A DNA stretch of 64,000 bases from CAVSUR01 sp963846005 (GCA_963846005.1 CAWJUH010000001.1:992001-1056000), one strand, 5' to 3'; numbered from the stretch's first letter, positions 34,436 to 43,026 are shown. A program made the numbers and translations. The notes: generated by a model not told the origin, from the letters alone.

Positions 34436-34975
34436 TTAGCGGGCGGCCTGCGCCGCGCCGGCCTCGGTCTGCTCGCCCTCGGTGGCGAGCCGCCCCGCGG
34501 CGTTCTCCAGGTGCGCGCGGACGAACCAGTGGAACTGCTCCAGCTGGCCGCTCTGCGCGATGAGCATGTCCTGGGTCACCAGGTCGAGGTCATCGGTCTT
34601 CTCGATGGCCGCCCGGTGCGCCTCGATCACCCCGTCGTAGACCAGGTCCAGTGCGCCGAGATGGCGGATCGCGTCGTCCCGGCCAAGTGCGTAGTCATCC
34701 CAGCTGCGCTGAGCCACCAGCGCGCCCGGCGTCCCGGACGGCGAGCCGCCGAGGGTAGCGATCCGCTCGGCCGTCGCGTCGGCCATCTCCCGGACCGCGT
34801 CTACCTGCGGGTCCAGCATCTCGTGCACGGCGATGAAGTGCGGGCCGGTCACGTTCCAGTGCACGTGCTTCAGCGTCAGGGCCAGATCGTTGAGCGCGTT
34901 CAGCCGGTCCTGCAGCAGCCTGACGATCGTCTCTGCATTCTCGGTCTTCATGCCGGGCACCGTGAACGACACCAT
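34436..34975 (-). CDS. dps: Dps-family ferritin-like DNA-protection protein
   Basis: 179 aa. The inter-subunit ferroxidase site is complete and correctly spaced: His39, His51, Asp55, Asp66 and Glu70 (LKHVHWNVTGPHF... and HEMLDPQVDAVREMADATAE). It oxidises and stores iron using H2O2 and can coat DNA under stress. The Ala/Glu-rich C-terminal tail (~15 residues) lacks Lys clusters. The ATG at 34975 follows GAGGAGG by 8 nt; the upstream in-frame extension (15 residues) is rejected on that basis. Single-gene unit. Confidence 0.93.
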   Translation of the reverse strand: MVSFTVPGMKTENAETIVRLLQDRLNALNDLALTLKHVHWNVTGPHFIAVHEMLDPQVDAVREMADATAERIATLGGSPSGTPGALVAQRSWDDYALGRDDAIRHLGALDLVYDGVIEAHRAAIEKTDDLDLVTQDMLIAQSGQLEQFHWFVRAHLENAAGRLATEGEQTEAGAAQAAR

Positions 34976-35048
34976 GAATGAGTCCTCCTCGTTGATTGCC
35001 TGTCCGGACGGACTTTCCACGGCGGGACCGGTTATGCAGTCGGCTTCG

Positions 35049-36266
35049 TCACACCGGGTAGGGGCTGGCGAACACCCCGGTGCCGTCGGCGGCCAGCGAG
35101 TACACCTCGCGGCCGCCGATCAGGGCCCGCTGCACCCGGCTGAGCACGTCCAGCGGGTCGCCGGACCAGATGACCAGGTCGGCGTCCTTGCCGGGCTCGA
35201 CCGAGCCCAGGCGGCCCGCGATGCCCGCGATCCGCGCCGGGTTGATGGTCAGCGCCCGCAGCGCCGTCTCGGGGTCCAGGCCCTCCTTGACCGCCAGCGC
35301 CGCCTGGTGCGCAAGGTAGTGGATCGGCACGACCGGGTGGTCGGTGGTGATCGCGATCGTGACCCCGGCCCGGGCCAGTTTGCCGGGGCTGGCCATCGAC
35401 CGGTTGCGCAGCTCGACCTTGGACCGGCTGGTCAGCAACGGCCCGATGATCACCGGGATGCCGCGCCCGGCGATCACGTCGGCCAGCAGGTGCGCCTCCG
35501 TGCCGTGGTCGATCACCAGGTCGTAGCCGAACTCGGCGGCTAGCCGCATCGCGGTCGCGATGTCGTCGGCCCGGTGGCAGTGCTGGCGCCACGGGATCTC
35601 ACGGGCCAGCACCCGGCCGAGCGCCTCCAGCTTCAGGTCCCGGTCGACCGGCTTGCGCTCGCCCTCGGGCTTGCGCTGCTCGGCCTCGATCCGGCGCAGG
35701 TAGTTGGCGGCCTCGACGAACGCGCCGCGGATCACCGCGGCGGTGCCGAGCCGGGTGGCCGGCGTCTTCTTCTGCTCGCCGTAAACCCGCTTGGGGTTCT
35801 CGCCGAGGGCCGACTTGAGCCCGGAGGGCTCGCGCAGCATCATCTCGTCCACGCTGCGGCCCCAGCACTTCAGCGCGACCGTCTGGCCGCCGATCGGGTT
35901 GCCGGACCCGGGGTTGACGTTGACGGCGAGCACCCCGCCGCTGATCGCGTCCCGGAAGCCCAGGTCCGCGGGGTTGATCGCGTCCAGCGCCCGGACGTGC
36001 GCGCAGACCGGGTCGGTCAGCTCGTTGGTGTCGCGCCCGGCCCAGCCCTCGGCTTCCTCGGCCACGCCCACATGCCCGTGCGCTTCGATAAACCCCGGTA
36101 GCAGCCAGGAACCGGCCGCATCGATCACCTGCGCGCCCGCGGGAACCGCGAGGCCGGCCCCGACGGCCGCGATCTTCCCGTCTTCGATCAGCACGGTCCC
36201 GCCCTCGACCGGGTCGCCGACCACCGGGACCACCCGCCCGCCGGTAATCGCCACCGCCTGCGGCAT
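35049..36266 (-). CDS. Amidohydrolase (imidazolonepropionase-like)
   Basis: 405-residue amidohydrolase with a full barrel: HGH at 63-65 (GFIEAHGHVGVAE), His in RQHCHRADDI, His in IDHGTEAH and Asp in AITTDHPVVP. The Lys and the ordering resemble the imidazolonepropionase/prolidase-like group of uncharacterised peptidase-like amidohydrolases. It also has GNPIGGQTVALK, characteristic of that subgroup. Substrate unknown. It is separate from the catabolic amidohydrolase upstream and has no obvious partner; the next gene in either direction is unrelated. Confidence 0.82.
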   Translation of the reverse strand: MPQAVAITGGRVVPVVGDPVEGGTVLIEDGKIAAVGAGLAVPAGAQVIDAAGSWLLPGFIEAHGHVGVAEEAEGWAGRDTNELTDPVCAHVRALDAINPADLGFRDAISGGVLAVNVNPGSGNPIGGQTVALKCWGRSVDEMMLREPSGLKSALGENPKRVYGEQKKTPATRLGTAAVIRGAFVEAANYLRRIEAEQRKPEGERKPVDRDLKLEALGRVLAREIPWRQHCHRADDIATAMRLAAEFGYDLVIDHGTEAHLLADVIAGRGIPVIIGPLLTSRSKVELRNRSMASPGKLARAGVTIAITTDHPVVPIHYLAHQAALAVKEGLDPETALRALTINPARIAGIAGRLGSVEPGKDADLVIWSGDPLDVLSRVQRALIGGREVYSLAADGTGVFASPYPV

Positions 36267-36414
36267 CTGGCCTCCTGTCCCGCCGGCCTGAAGGCCCGCT
36301 CGGCTTACAGTAACGGGCGGGGTCAGGGCGCAACTAAGCTGCTAGCGGCAATACCGCCCGCGGCCATGGCCCGCGGCGGCGCCGGACCGCCGGCCGCCGG
36401 ACCGACCAAGAGGG

Positions 36415-37647
36415 GTGCTCACCCTGGCTACCGCGAACGGGACCTCGCGCGCCCTGCTGCTGGAAAACATCCACCCCGCCGCCGCCGCCCGGCTGAGCAA
36501 GGCCGGCTGCCTGGTCGAGACCGCGGCCCGGGCGATGAGCGAGGACGAGCTGACCGGCGCGCTGCCCGGGGTGCAGCTGCTCGGCATCAGGTCCGGCACG
36601 CACGTCAGCGAGCGGGTGCTGGCCGCCGCGCCGGACCTGGCCGCGATCGGGGCGTTCTGCATCGGCACCAACCAGGTCGACCTGGCCGCGGCGTCCCGCC
36701 GCGGCATCGCGGTGTTCAACGCGCCGTTCTCCAACACCCGCAGCGTGGTCGAGCTGGCCGTGGCCGAGATCATCGCGCTGACCCGGCGGCTGACGGGCAA
36801 GAACGCGCAGATGCACGCCGGGCACTGGGACAAGTCCGCGGCCGGCAGCCACGAGGTGCGCGGCCGGCGGCTCGGCATCGTCGGCTACGGCAACATCGGC
36901 GGGCAGCTGTCGGTGCTGGCCGAGAGCCTCGGCATGTCGGTGTTCTTCTACGACACGGCCGACAAGCTCGCGCTCGGCAACGCCCGGCGCTGCGGCTCGC
37001 TGACCGAGCTGCTCGAGCACGTCGACGTGGTCTCGCTGCACGTGGACGGCAGGCCGGGCAACAGCGGCATGTTCGGCGCGGCCGAGTTCGCCGCGATGCG
37101 GCCGGGCAGCCTGTTCCTGAACCTGTCCCGCGGCTTCGTCGTCGACCACGCGGCGCTGCGCCGCGATATCGAGTCCGGCCACCTGGCCGGCGCGGCCGTG
37201 GACGTGTTCCCGGCCGAGCCGCGCGGCCGGGGCGAGGAGTTCGTCTCCGAGCTGCGCGGGCTGCCGAACGTGATCCTGACCCCGCACGTGGGCGGCTCCA
37301 CCGAGGAGGCCCAGCAGGATATCGGCGAGTTCGTGGCCGGGAAGCTGCACGAGTACATGGCGGCCGGCGCGACCACGCTGAGCGTCAACCTGCCGGGCGT
37401 CGCGCTGCCGCACACGCCGGGCACGCACCGGCTGGTGCACCTGCATCGCAACGTGCCGGGCGTGCTGGCCACGATCAACCGGCTGCTGGCCGAGCACGAC
37501 GTGAACGTCGAGGGCCAGCTGCTCGGCACCCGCGACGAGCTCGGTTACGTGCTGACCGACATCGGCACCGAGTACTCCCCCGGCATCCTGGACCGGCTGC
37601 GCGGGCTGGACGTCACGATCCGGCTGCGCACCACCGATCCGTCCTGA
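36415..37647 (+). CDS. serA: D-3-phosphoglycerate dehydrogenase
   Basis: First step of serine synthesis. 410 aa, the length of the Escherichia coli-type enzyme: substrate domain, NAD domain with GIVGYGNIGGQL, catalytic Arg (NLSRGFVVD), Glu and His (ILTPHVGGSTEEAQ), then a C-terminal ACT regulatory domain (HLHRNVPGVLATINRLLAEHDVN) that binds serine. There is no intervening ASB domain, unlike the longer mycobacterial type. GTG start with AAGAGG immediately upstream. It ends in an exceptionally strong hairpin. Confidence 0.92.
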   Translation: MLTLATANGTSRALLLENIHPAAAARLSKAGCLVETAARAMSEDELTGALPGVQLLGIRSGTHVSERVLAAAPDLAAIGAFCIGTNQVDLAAASRRGIAVFNAPFSNTRSVVELAVAEIIALTRRLTGKNAQMHAGHWDKSAAGSHEVRGRRLGIVGYGNIGGQLSVLAESLGMSVFFYDTADKLALGNARRCGSLTELLEHVDVVSLHVDGRPGNSGMFGAAEFAAMRPGSLFLNLSRGFVVDHAALRRDIESGHLAGAAVDVFPAEPRGRGEEFVSELRGLPNVILTPHVGGSTEEAQQDIGEFVAGKLHEYMAAGATTLSVNLPGVALPHTPGTHRLVHLHRNVPGVLATINRLLAEHDVNVEGQLLGTRDELGYVLTDIGTEYSPGILDRLRGLDVTIRLRTTDPS

Positions 37648-37661
37648 CGAGCCGCTGCGCC

Positions 37662-37706
37662 ATCGTGTGGACTTTTCCGCTTCAGGAACGGAGAAGTCCA
37701 CACGAT
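37662..37706 (+). terminator. Strong terminator hairpin after serA
   Basis: 18-bp stem (37662-37679 with 37689-37706) with one G-U pair and a 9-nt loop, 14 nt after the stop. Confidence 0.75.
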
Positions 37707-37760
37707 CATGCAGGACACAGGCCGGGACAGGCCGGGGCCATCACCGGCGGGCGGTTAACA

Positions 37761-37790
37761 TTGCTCAGTTATATAGCTGGCTGATATAAT
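37761..37790 (+). promoter_or_regulatory. Promoter/operator of the MarR-MFS pair
   Basis: TTGCTC (-35-like, 37761-37766), 18-nt spacer, perfect TATAAT (37785-37790) ending 7 nt before the MarR ATG, so the mRNA should be leaderless. The imperfect palindrome TTATAT-N9-ATATAA (37769-37789) overlaps it, fitting MarR autorepression. Confidence 0.7.
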
Positions 37791-37797
37791 TTCGCTC

Positions 37798-38280
37798 ATG
37801 CCTGACTCTCAGCCTGCCGAGCTGACCGCAGCCGCGCTGGCCGGCGACTGCGACGGGGCGATCAGCCTGGTGCTGGAGCGGCTGGGCAGCTGGCTGCGGC
37901 GGGCGACTCCGGCGGTCGAGTGGAACGCGGTCGCGCTGTCCACGCTGGCCGAGCTGAGCCGCCGCGGGCCGCTGCGCATCTCCGACCTGGTGGCCGCCGA
38001 GCGGCTCACCCAGCCGGGCATGACCAGCCTGGTCGGGCGGATGGACGCCGCCGGGCTGGTCACCCGGGAGCAAGATCCCGCCGACGGGCGGGCCACGCTG
38101 GTCTGCCTCACCGAGGCGGGCGCGGCGTACGTCGAGCACATTCACCACGTCCGCGCGGGCGTCATCGCCGGCCAGCTGGCGGCCCTGCCGCCCGCCCACC
38201 GGGAGGCGCTGGCCGGCGCGCTCGCCGCGATGGACGCCCTCGCGGCCCTGCCGCTTCACCGTGGAGCCCACTCCCTATGA
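37798..38280 (+). CDS. MarR-family repressor
   Basis: 160 aa, winged-helix regulator: LRISDLVAAERLTQPGMTSLVGRMDAAGLV (recognition helix and turn) and the wing REQDPADGRATLV. It likely represses itself and the downstream exporter through the palindrome over its own promoter and responds to a small hydrophobic ligand. The ATG overlaps no ribosome site and lies 7 nt from TATAAT. The stop overlaps the next gene's start (ATGA). Confidence 0.9.
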   Translation: MPDSQPAELTAAALAGDCDGAISLVLERLGSWLRRATPAVEWNAVALSTLAELSRRGPLRISDLVAAERLTQPGMTSLVGRMDAAGLVTREQDPADGRATLVCLTEAGAAYVEHIHHVRAGVIAGQLAALPPAHREALAGALAAMDALAALPLHRGAHSL

Positions 38281-39608
38281 CATCAGCAGACCGGAACTCT
38301 GCCCAGCTCACCGCGGCCGGTCCGGCCGCGGTGCCGAGGGTCAGCCCGTTCCGCCAGCCCAAGGCCGTGTTCGCGGTCGCGTTCGCGTGCGTCGTGTCGT
38401 TCATGGGCATCGGCCTGGTCGACCCGATCCTGCCCGCGCTCGCCAGCCAGCTGCGCGCCACGCCGGCCCAGGTCGAGCTGCTGTTCACCAGCTACCTGGT
38501 CGTCACCTCGGTGGCCATGCTGGTCACCGGCTGGGTGTCGAGCCGGATCGGCGCCAAGCGCACCCTGCTCGCCGGGCTGGTGCTGATCGTGGTGTTCGCC
38601 GGGCTGGCCGGGTCGAGCGGCACGATCGGCGGCATCGTCGGGTTCCGGGCCGGCTGGGGCCTCGGCAACGCGCTGTTCATCGCCACCTCGCTGGCCGTCA
38701 TCGTGTCGTCGGCCAGCGGCGGGTTCGGCGGCGCGATCATCTTGTACGAGACGGCGCTCGGCGTCGGCATCGCGTCCGGGCCGCTGCTCGGCGGCCTGCT
38801 CGGCAACATCAGCTGGCGGGGGCCGTTCTACGGGGTCTGCGTGCTGATGTTCATCGCCTTGCTGGCCACCGTGTTCCTGGTGCCGAAGAGCGAGCGGCCG
38901 GCGCAGCGGTCCTCGCTGCGCGAGCCGATCGCGGCGCTGCGGCACCGGGCGCTGGCCCAGACCAGCCTGACCGGGCTGTTCTACAACTGGGGCTTCTTCA
39001 CCATCCTCGGCTACGCGCCGTTCCTGATGGGCCTGTCCGCGCTCAAGCTGGGTGCGGTGTTCTGCGGCTGGGGCATCCTGGTGGCGATCTTCGCGGTGTT
39101 CGGCGCGCCGAAGCTCAGGGACCGGTTCGGCACCGCCCGGACGCTGACGACCAGCCTGATCCTGATCGCGGTGATTCTCGGCGTAATCGGCACCTTCCCC
39201 GGCCACCGCTGGGTCGTCATCGTGGCGGTGATTGCCTCCGGGGCGCTGATCGGGCTGAACAACACGCTGGTGACCACCGCCGTGATGTCCATCTCGCCGG
39301 TGCCGCGCAACGTGGCCTCGGCGAGCTACGGCTTCGTCCGGTTCATCGGCGGCGGGCTGGCCCCGTTCGTGGCCGGGCGGCTGGTGGCGGACTTCAACGC
39401 GCATGTCCCGTTCCTGCTGGCCGCCCTGGTCGTGCTGGCCGGCACCGCGGTGATGGTGCCGCTGCGGCACGCCCTGAACGCCGCCGACGCGGGGGACGCC
39501 GCGCCCGGGCACACGCCCAGCCGCGCCGCGGAGGAGGAGGCGGTGACGCTGGTGCCCGGCGATCCGGAGGAGGCGATCATTGCTGACCATGCGCTGCGCA
39601 GGGAATGA
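38277..39608 (+). CDS. MFS transporter (DHA1-like, 12 TM)
   Basis: 443-residue major facilitator, about 12 transmembrane segments. It has VSSRIGAKRTLLAGL after helix 2, an antiporter-type stretch (ILYETALGVGIASGPLLGGLLG) in helix 5 and the second-half repeat KLRDRFGTARTL. Drug-efflux group. The start overlaps the MarR stop, so the pair is translationally coupled and repressed by MarR. The C-terminal tail is acidic (AAEEEAVTLVPGDPEEA). Confidence 0.9.
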   Translation: MTSADRNSAQLTAAGPAAVPRVSPFRQPKAVFAVAFACVVSFMGIGLVDPILPALASQLRATPAQVELLFTSYLVVTSVAMLVTGWVSSRIGAKRTLLAGLVLIVVFAGLAGSSGTIGGIVGFRAGWGLGNALFIATSLAVIVSSASGGFGGAIILYETALGVGIASGPLLGGLLGNISWRGPFYGVCVLMFIALLATVFLVPKSERPAQRSSLREPIAALRHRALAQTSLTGLFYNWGFFTILGYAPFLMGLSALKLGAVFCGWGILVAIFAVFGAPKLRDRFGTARTLTTSLILIAVILGVIGTFPGHRWVVIVAVIASGALIGLNNTLVTTAVMSISPVPRNVASASYGFVRFIGGGLAPFVAGRLVADFNAHVPFLLAALVVLAGTAVMVPLRHALNAADAGDAAPGHTPSRAAEEEAVTLVPGDPEEAIIADHALRRE

Positions 39609-39615
39609 CTTAGTC

Positions 39616-40161
39616 ATGGCCGCCCCGCCTCCGCTGCCCGCCCCGCCGCCCGGCGCCGGGCCCTCGCCGGAGCCGTCACCACGGCCCTCGCCGGGGGCTG
39701 CGCCGGGGCCCGGGCCGGCGCCGCAGGCCGGGCCCGGGTTCGAGCTCGGCACCGACGGGCCATCGGCGATCCTGGTCGGCTTCGACGACTCCGACTCCTC
39801 CTGGCGGGCGCTGCACTACGCGATCGGGCTGGCCCGCCGCCAGCACAGCAAGATCGTGGCGGTCTACGCGTGCCCGCTGCCTGGCCTGTGCTACGGCGCG
39901 ACCGTGGTGCCGACGATCTCCGACTACCTGCGCCCGGAGCTGGCGGCCCTGGTCCAGCGGATCGGGCGCGAGCACGACGTCGAGATCACGTTCGTGTCCG
40001 CCCCCGGCGATCCGGCCGCAGTGCTGACCGCGGCCGCGGCCGACTGGCACGCCGACCTGATCGTGGTCGGCGCGAGCACCAGGGCCGGGCACCGGCTGTT
40101 CGGGTCGATCGCGCTGCGCACGGTGCGGGCGCGGCGCTTCCCGGTCACCGTCGTCCCGTAG
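39616..40161 (+). CDS. Universal stress protein family
   Basis: 181-residue single UspA domain after a ~40-residue Pro/Gly-rich N-terminus. It starts ILVGFDDSDSSWRAL and ends with the ATP-binding VVGASTRAGHRLFGSIALRTV. It overlaps no other gene; the ATG is 8 nt after the MFS stop. In-frame upstream starts (39580, 39589) would overlap the MFS gene. Role unspecific. Confidence 0.85.
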   Translation: MAAPPPLPAPPPGAGPSPEPSPRPSPGAAPGPGPAPQAGPGFELGTDGPSAILVGFDDSDSSWRALHYAIGLARRQHSKIVAVYACPLPGLCYGATVVPTISDYLRPELAALVQRIGREHDVEITFVSAPGDPAAVLTAAAADWHADLIVVGASTRAGHRLFGSIALRTVRARRFPVTVVP

Positions 40162-40201
40162 GCGGGCGGGGCGGGGGCGGCCCGGCGGCAGGCGGGGCCG
40201 G

Positions 40202-40537
40202 TCAGCCGCGGGCGGCGGCGGGATCTACCCCAGCCGGGGGCGCGGCCTGGTCGAGCAGGGCGCGCAGCGCGGTGGTGTAGCGCTCCAGCGCGGCCCGGCC
40301 GGCGTAGGTCAGCGCGACCGAGGTGCCCTGCCGGGGCGCCTTGGAGGTGGTGAGGTAGCCGGCGTCCTCCAGCTTGCGCAGGTGGGTGATGAGGTTGCCG
40401 GCCGTCAGGTCGAGCAGCCGCTGCAGCCGGGAGAACGACAGGTGGTCGGCCTCCGGCAGGGTGGCCAGCGCGACCATGATCCGCAGCCGGGCTGGCACGT
40501 GGATCACCGGGTCGAGGTCAGCGCCGGGACCGGTCAT
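40202..40537 (-). CDS. Winged-helix transcriptional regulator
   Basis: 111 aa, compact wHTH of the type found next to membrane proteins of unknown function: HVPARLRIMVALATL, LSFSRLQRLLDLTAGNLITHLRKLEDAGYL (recognition helix), then the basic wing TSKAPRQGTSVALT and a dimerisation helix. Last gene of a three-gene operon with ATGA coupling. It probably binds the TTTGC-N3-GCAAA repeats upstream of the operon. Confidence 0.85.
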   Translation of the reverse strand: MTGPGADLDPVIHVPARLRIMVALATLPEADHLSFSRLQRLLDLTAGNLITHLRKLEDAGYLTTSKAPRQGTSVALTYAGRAALERYTTALRALLDQAAPPAGVDPAAARG

Positions 40538-41184
40538 GACCGGTAGCGCCCTCCGAGCGCAGCTGCGGCGAAGAAGCCCGCGCCGGCCGCCACCGCCTCG
40601 ATCAGCAGCACGGTGACCGGCCCGGTCTGCGCGGCCACGCCCGCGACCAGCGCCAGCCACAGGCCCAGCGCGAACATCGTGGCGTCCAGCCATATGGCCG
40701 CGCCGACCAGGTAGATCAGGGCGGTGACCAGCAGCGGCCCGGCGGCGCCGAGCACGCCCTGCGCGGCCGGGCCGGCGCCGTGCCGGGCCGCGGCCCCCTC
40801 GATCGCGAAGTAGACGGCGAAGCCGACGGGCCAGGCCAGCCCGAACATCCGCCCCTGGCGGGCCGAGCCGCCGCCGATCCCCGCCGACGCCCGGATCACG
40901 ACGACCATGGTGACGGCGATGGCGGCCAGGATCAGGACCGCCAGCGTCACCGCGGCCGGCAGCGACGCGCCCCGGAAGGGATGCTGGCCGCGGACCGACG
41001 CCCACATGGCCAGCAGGCCGGCCAGCCAGGCCACGCCCCAGGCGGCGTAGACCGGGCGGAGCCTGACCCGCAGCTCGCGGCGGGCCCGGTCCTGGGTCTG
41101 CCGGATGAGGTCGGCCGCGGCCCGCGGGTCCATGGTCTCGTCCCCCGGGGACATCGCGGCCTCCTGCGGATCGGCGGCGCTCAC
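40534..41184 (-). CDS. Multi-pass membrane protein, unknown function
   Basis: 216 aa, about five hydrophobic segments after a ~45-residue N-terminal region (ADLIRQTQDRARRELRVR). No named domain recognised. It is coupled at both ends (GTGA with the upstream gene, ATGA with the regulator). It could be a sensor or transporter controlled by the regulator. Confidence 0.75.
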   Translation of the reverse strand: MSAADPQEAAMSPGDETMDPRAAADLIRQTQDRARRELRVRLRPVYAAWGVAWLAGLLAMWASVRGQHPFRGASLPAAVTLAVLILAAIAVTMVVVIRASAGIGGGSARQGRMFGLAWPVGFAVYFAIEGAAARHGAGPAAQGVLGAAGPLLVTALIYLVGAAIWLDATMFALGLWLALVAGVAAQTGPVTVLLIEAVAAGAGFFAAAALGGRYRS

Positions 41185-41804
41185 CGGATCAGGCCAGCCG
41201 GTCGCCGGCCGTCACCGGCCGGCGCCGCGGTCTGGCTGCGGGCCCTGATCAGGCACATCAGGGCCTGCGCTCCGCACACTAGCCCGCCGCCGCCCCCGGC
41301 GACGGTACTCGGGGCCACGGCCCCGGCTGCGCCGGTGATCGCGGCGGCGGCCGCGATCAGCATCAGGAGCACACCGGGCGCGATCAAGCCGGAGGTGGCG
41401 AACACCCGGGCGAGCGGGATGAAGTGCGCGCCGACGACGAACAAGATCCACGGCGCGAGGTAGGCCGGGTGGCCGGAGGGGCCGAACACGGCGGCGCCCG
41501 CCACGATCAGCGCGACCTCGATGCCGACGATCGTGAGGTAGCGGCGGCGGACGAGGGGGTCCTGCATGGCCGAAGCGGCCGGCCGGGCCCGCCGGGCCGT
41601 GACGACCGAGCCGATGGCCACCAGCAGGCAGGCCACCGAGCCGGTCCGCAGCGGGAGCAGCCAGCCGGCCGGGGCCGCAGCCTGGCCCCAGCCGAACCAC
41701 GCCATCCCGGCCACGCCCAGGATCGCGCCGGTCACGGCCACATCATGCGGGTAACTGACGGCCGGGCCGGTGGCGGCCGGCCGGGTCACGCTGGCCTCGC
41801 TCAT
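41181..41804 (-). CDS. Multi-pass membrane protein, unknown function (first gene of regulator operon)
   Basis: 207 aa with five to six hydrophobic segments (AVTGAILGVAGMAWFGWG, VACLLVAIGSVVTA, YLTIVGIEVALIVAGAAVF, APWILFVVGAHFIPLA). The FVVGAHFIPLA segment with its polar His is the most distinctive part. Function unknown. Three operator-like repeats lie 46-97 bp upstream of its ATG. Confidence 0.75.
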   Translation of the reverse strand: MSEASVTRPAATGPAVSYPHDVAVTGAILGVAGMAWFGWGQAAAPAGWLLPLRTGSVACLLVAIGSVVTARRARPAASAMQDPLVRRRYLTIVGIEVALIVAGAAVFGPSGHPAYLAPWILFVVGAHFIPLARVFATSGLIAPGVLLMLIAAAAAITGAAGAVAPSTVAGGGGGLVCGAQALMCLIRARSQTAAPAGDGRRPAGLIR

Positions 41805-41849
41805 CGCTCTCTCTTCCCGTCATCGCGGCGGTCATCGGTCCGGGATGAC

Positions 41850-41901
41850 TTTGCCTCACAAACACTTTGCCCTGCAAACCTACGTTTATTTGCCCGGCAA
41901 A
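41850..41901 (-). promoter_or_regulatory. Three operator repeats TTTGC-N3-GCAAA
   Basis: Sites at 41850-41862 (one mismatch), 41866-41878 (perfect) and 41889-41901 (perfect), centres 16 and 23 bp apart, upstream of the membrane-protein/regulator operon. Confidence 0.7.
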
Positions 41902-41936
41902 GTCAAGTGCGAGGGCGGTGCGGGGCACGCAGGCCC

Positions 41937-41988
41937 GTGAATGTGACATCCAGGGGCACCGGTGACCCTGGATGTGACATCCAGGGGG
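41937..41988. repeat. 52-bp interspersed repeat, copy B
   Basis: Matches copy A at 28736-28787. It contains a 16-bp direct repeat ATGTGACATCCAGGGG (41941-41956, 41972-41987). The second half is a palindrome, CCCTGGATGT-G-ACATCCAGGG (41966-41986). Confidence 0.75.
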
Positions 41989-42029
41989 TTGCTGCTGGAC
42001 GGTCCGGCGAGGCGGCGGGGCGGGCGGGG

Positions 42030-42187
42030 CCGGGCGGACGGGGCGGAGGGGGCGGGCAGGGCCGGACCGGGAGGCCCGGCGGGGCCGGGCGGAGGGGGCG
42101 GGCAGGACCGGACCGGGAGGCCCGGCGGGGCCGGGCGGAGGGGGCGGGCAGGGCCGGACCGGGAGGCCCGGCGGGACGGGCGGGGCG
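42030..42187. repeat. 46-bp GC-rich tandem repeat, about 3.4 copies
   Basis: Units marked by GGACCGGGAGGCCCGGCGGG begin at 42064, 42110 and 42156, exactly 46 bp apart, with a partial unit before. Over 85% G/C, strongly G-rich on the plus strand, ending just before the DUF72 gene. No coding sense. Confidence 0.8.
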
Positions 42188-42208
42188 GGATGCTTAGGGT
42201 GGCGGGTT

Positions 42209-42937
42209 ATGGTGACGCGGGTCGGGACGTCGGGGTGGAGCTACGGGCACTGGGTGCCTGAGCTATACCCGCCGGGCCTGGCCGCCGGGAAAAGGCTGGA
42301 GCGGTACACGGCGGAGTTCACCACCGTGGAGCTGAACGCCAGCTTCTATCGCTGGCCGCGCCCGGCGGTGTTCGCGGGCTGGCGGGAACGGCTGCCGGAG
42401 GGGTTCGTGCTGTCGGTCAAGGCCCCGCGCGGGCTGACGCACGCGCGCAGGCTGGCCGATCCGCAGGCCTGGGCCCAGCGGATCGCGGCCGGGCTGCGCG
42501 AGCTCGGTGACCGGCGCGGAGTACTGCTGGTCCAGCTCGCACCGGCCATGGCGCGCGATGACGAACGGCTGGCCGGCCTGCTCGCGGTGCTGCCGGACTG
42601 GGCGCAGACCGCGGTCGAGTTCCGCCATCCGAGCTGGCTGGACGAGCAGGTGTTCGGGTTGCTGGAGCGGGCCGGGGCCGGGTACTGCGTGATGAGCGGC
42701 GCGAAGCTGCCGTGCGTGCTGCGGGTGACCGCGCCGTTCGCTTACGTCCGGCTGCACGGTCCCGACCACGACCAGCTGTACGCCGGGTCCTACTCCGGTG
42801 ACGACCTGGCCTGGTGGGCGGCCAGGATCGGCGAGTGGGAGCAGGCCGGGCACGACGTGTACGCCTACTTCAACAACGACGGCGCGGCCAACGCCGTCCG
42901 CAACGCGCGCACGCTGCGCGAGCTGGTCAGCGGCTGA
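42209..42937 (+). CDS. DUF72 (YecE-like) family protein
   Basis: 242 aa, TIM-barrel-like DUF72 protein of unknown function. Signatures: RVGTSGWSYGHWVPELYP at the start, FTTVELNASFYRWP, FRHPSWLDEQVF, and the C-terminal DVYAYFNNDGAANAVRNA. Length is normal. The 46-bp G-rich repeats end about 20 bp upstream, so its promoter must lie within or before them. Confidence 0.88.
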   Translation: MVTRVGTSGWSYGHWVPELYPPGLAAGKRLERYTAEFTTVELNASFYRWPRPAVFAGWRERLPEGFVLSVKAPRGLTHARRLADPQAWAQRIAAGLRELGDRRGVLLVQLAPAMARDDERLAGLLAVLPDWAQTAVEFRHPSWLDEQVFGLLERAGAGYCVMSGAKLPCVLRVTAPFAYVRLHGPDHDQLYAGSYSGDDLAWWAARIGEWEQAGHDVYAYFNNDGAANAVRNARTLRELVSG

Positions 42938-42956
42938 CCGCCGCCGGGGAGGGCGC

Positions 42957-43026
42957 CAGGCCGGGGCGCGCGCGCGTCAGGCCGGGTCGCGCGCGCGTCC
43001 AGGCCGGGGCGGGCGTCAGGCCGGGC
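42957..43026. repeat. Short imperfect direct repeats after the DUF72 gene
   Basis: Four CAGGCCGGG cores at 42957, 42978, 43000 and 43017, with CGCGCGCGTC between the first ones. Irregular spacing; looks like slippage in a GC-rich gap. Confidence 0.55.

Noticed and set aside
41937..42187. CRISPR array
   Set aside because: The repeats are contiguous tandem units or one symmetrical element; there are no unique spacers and no cas genes.
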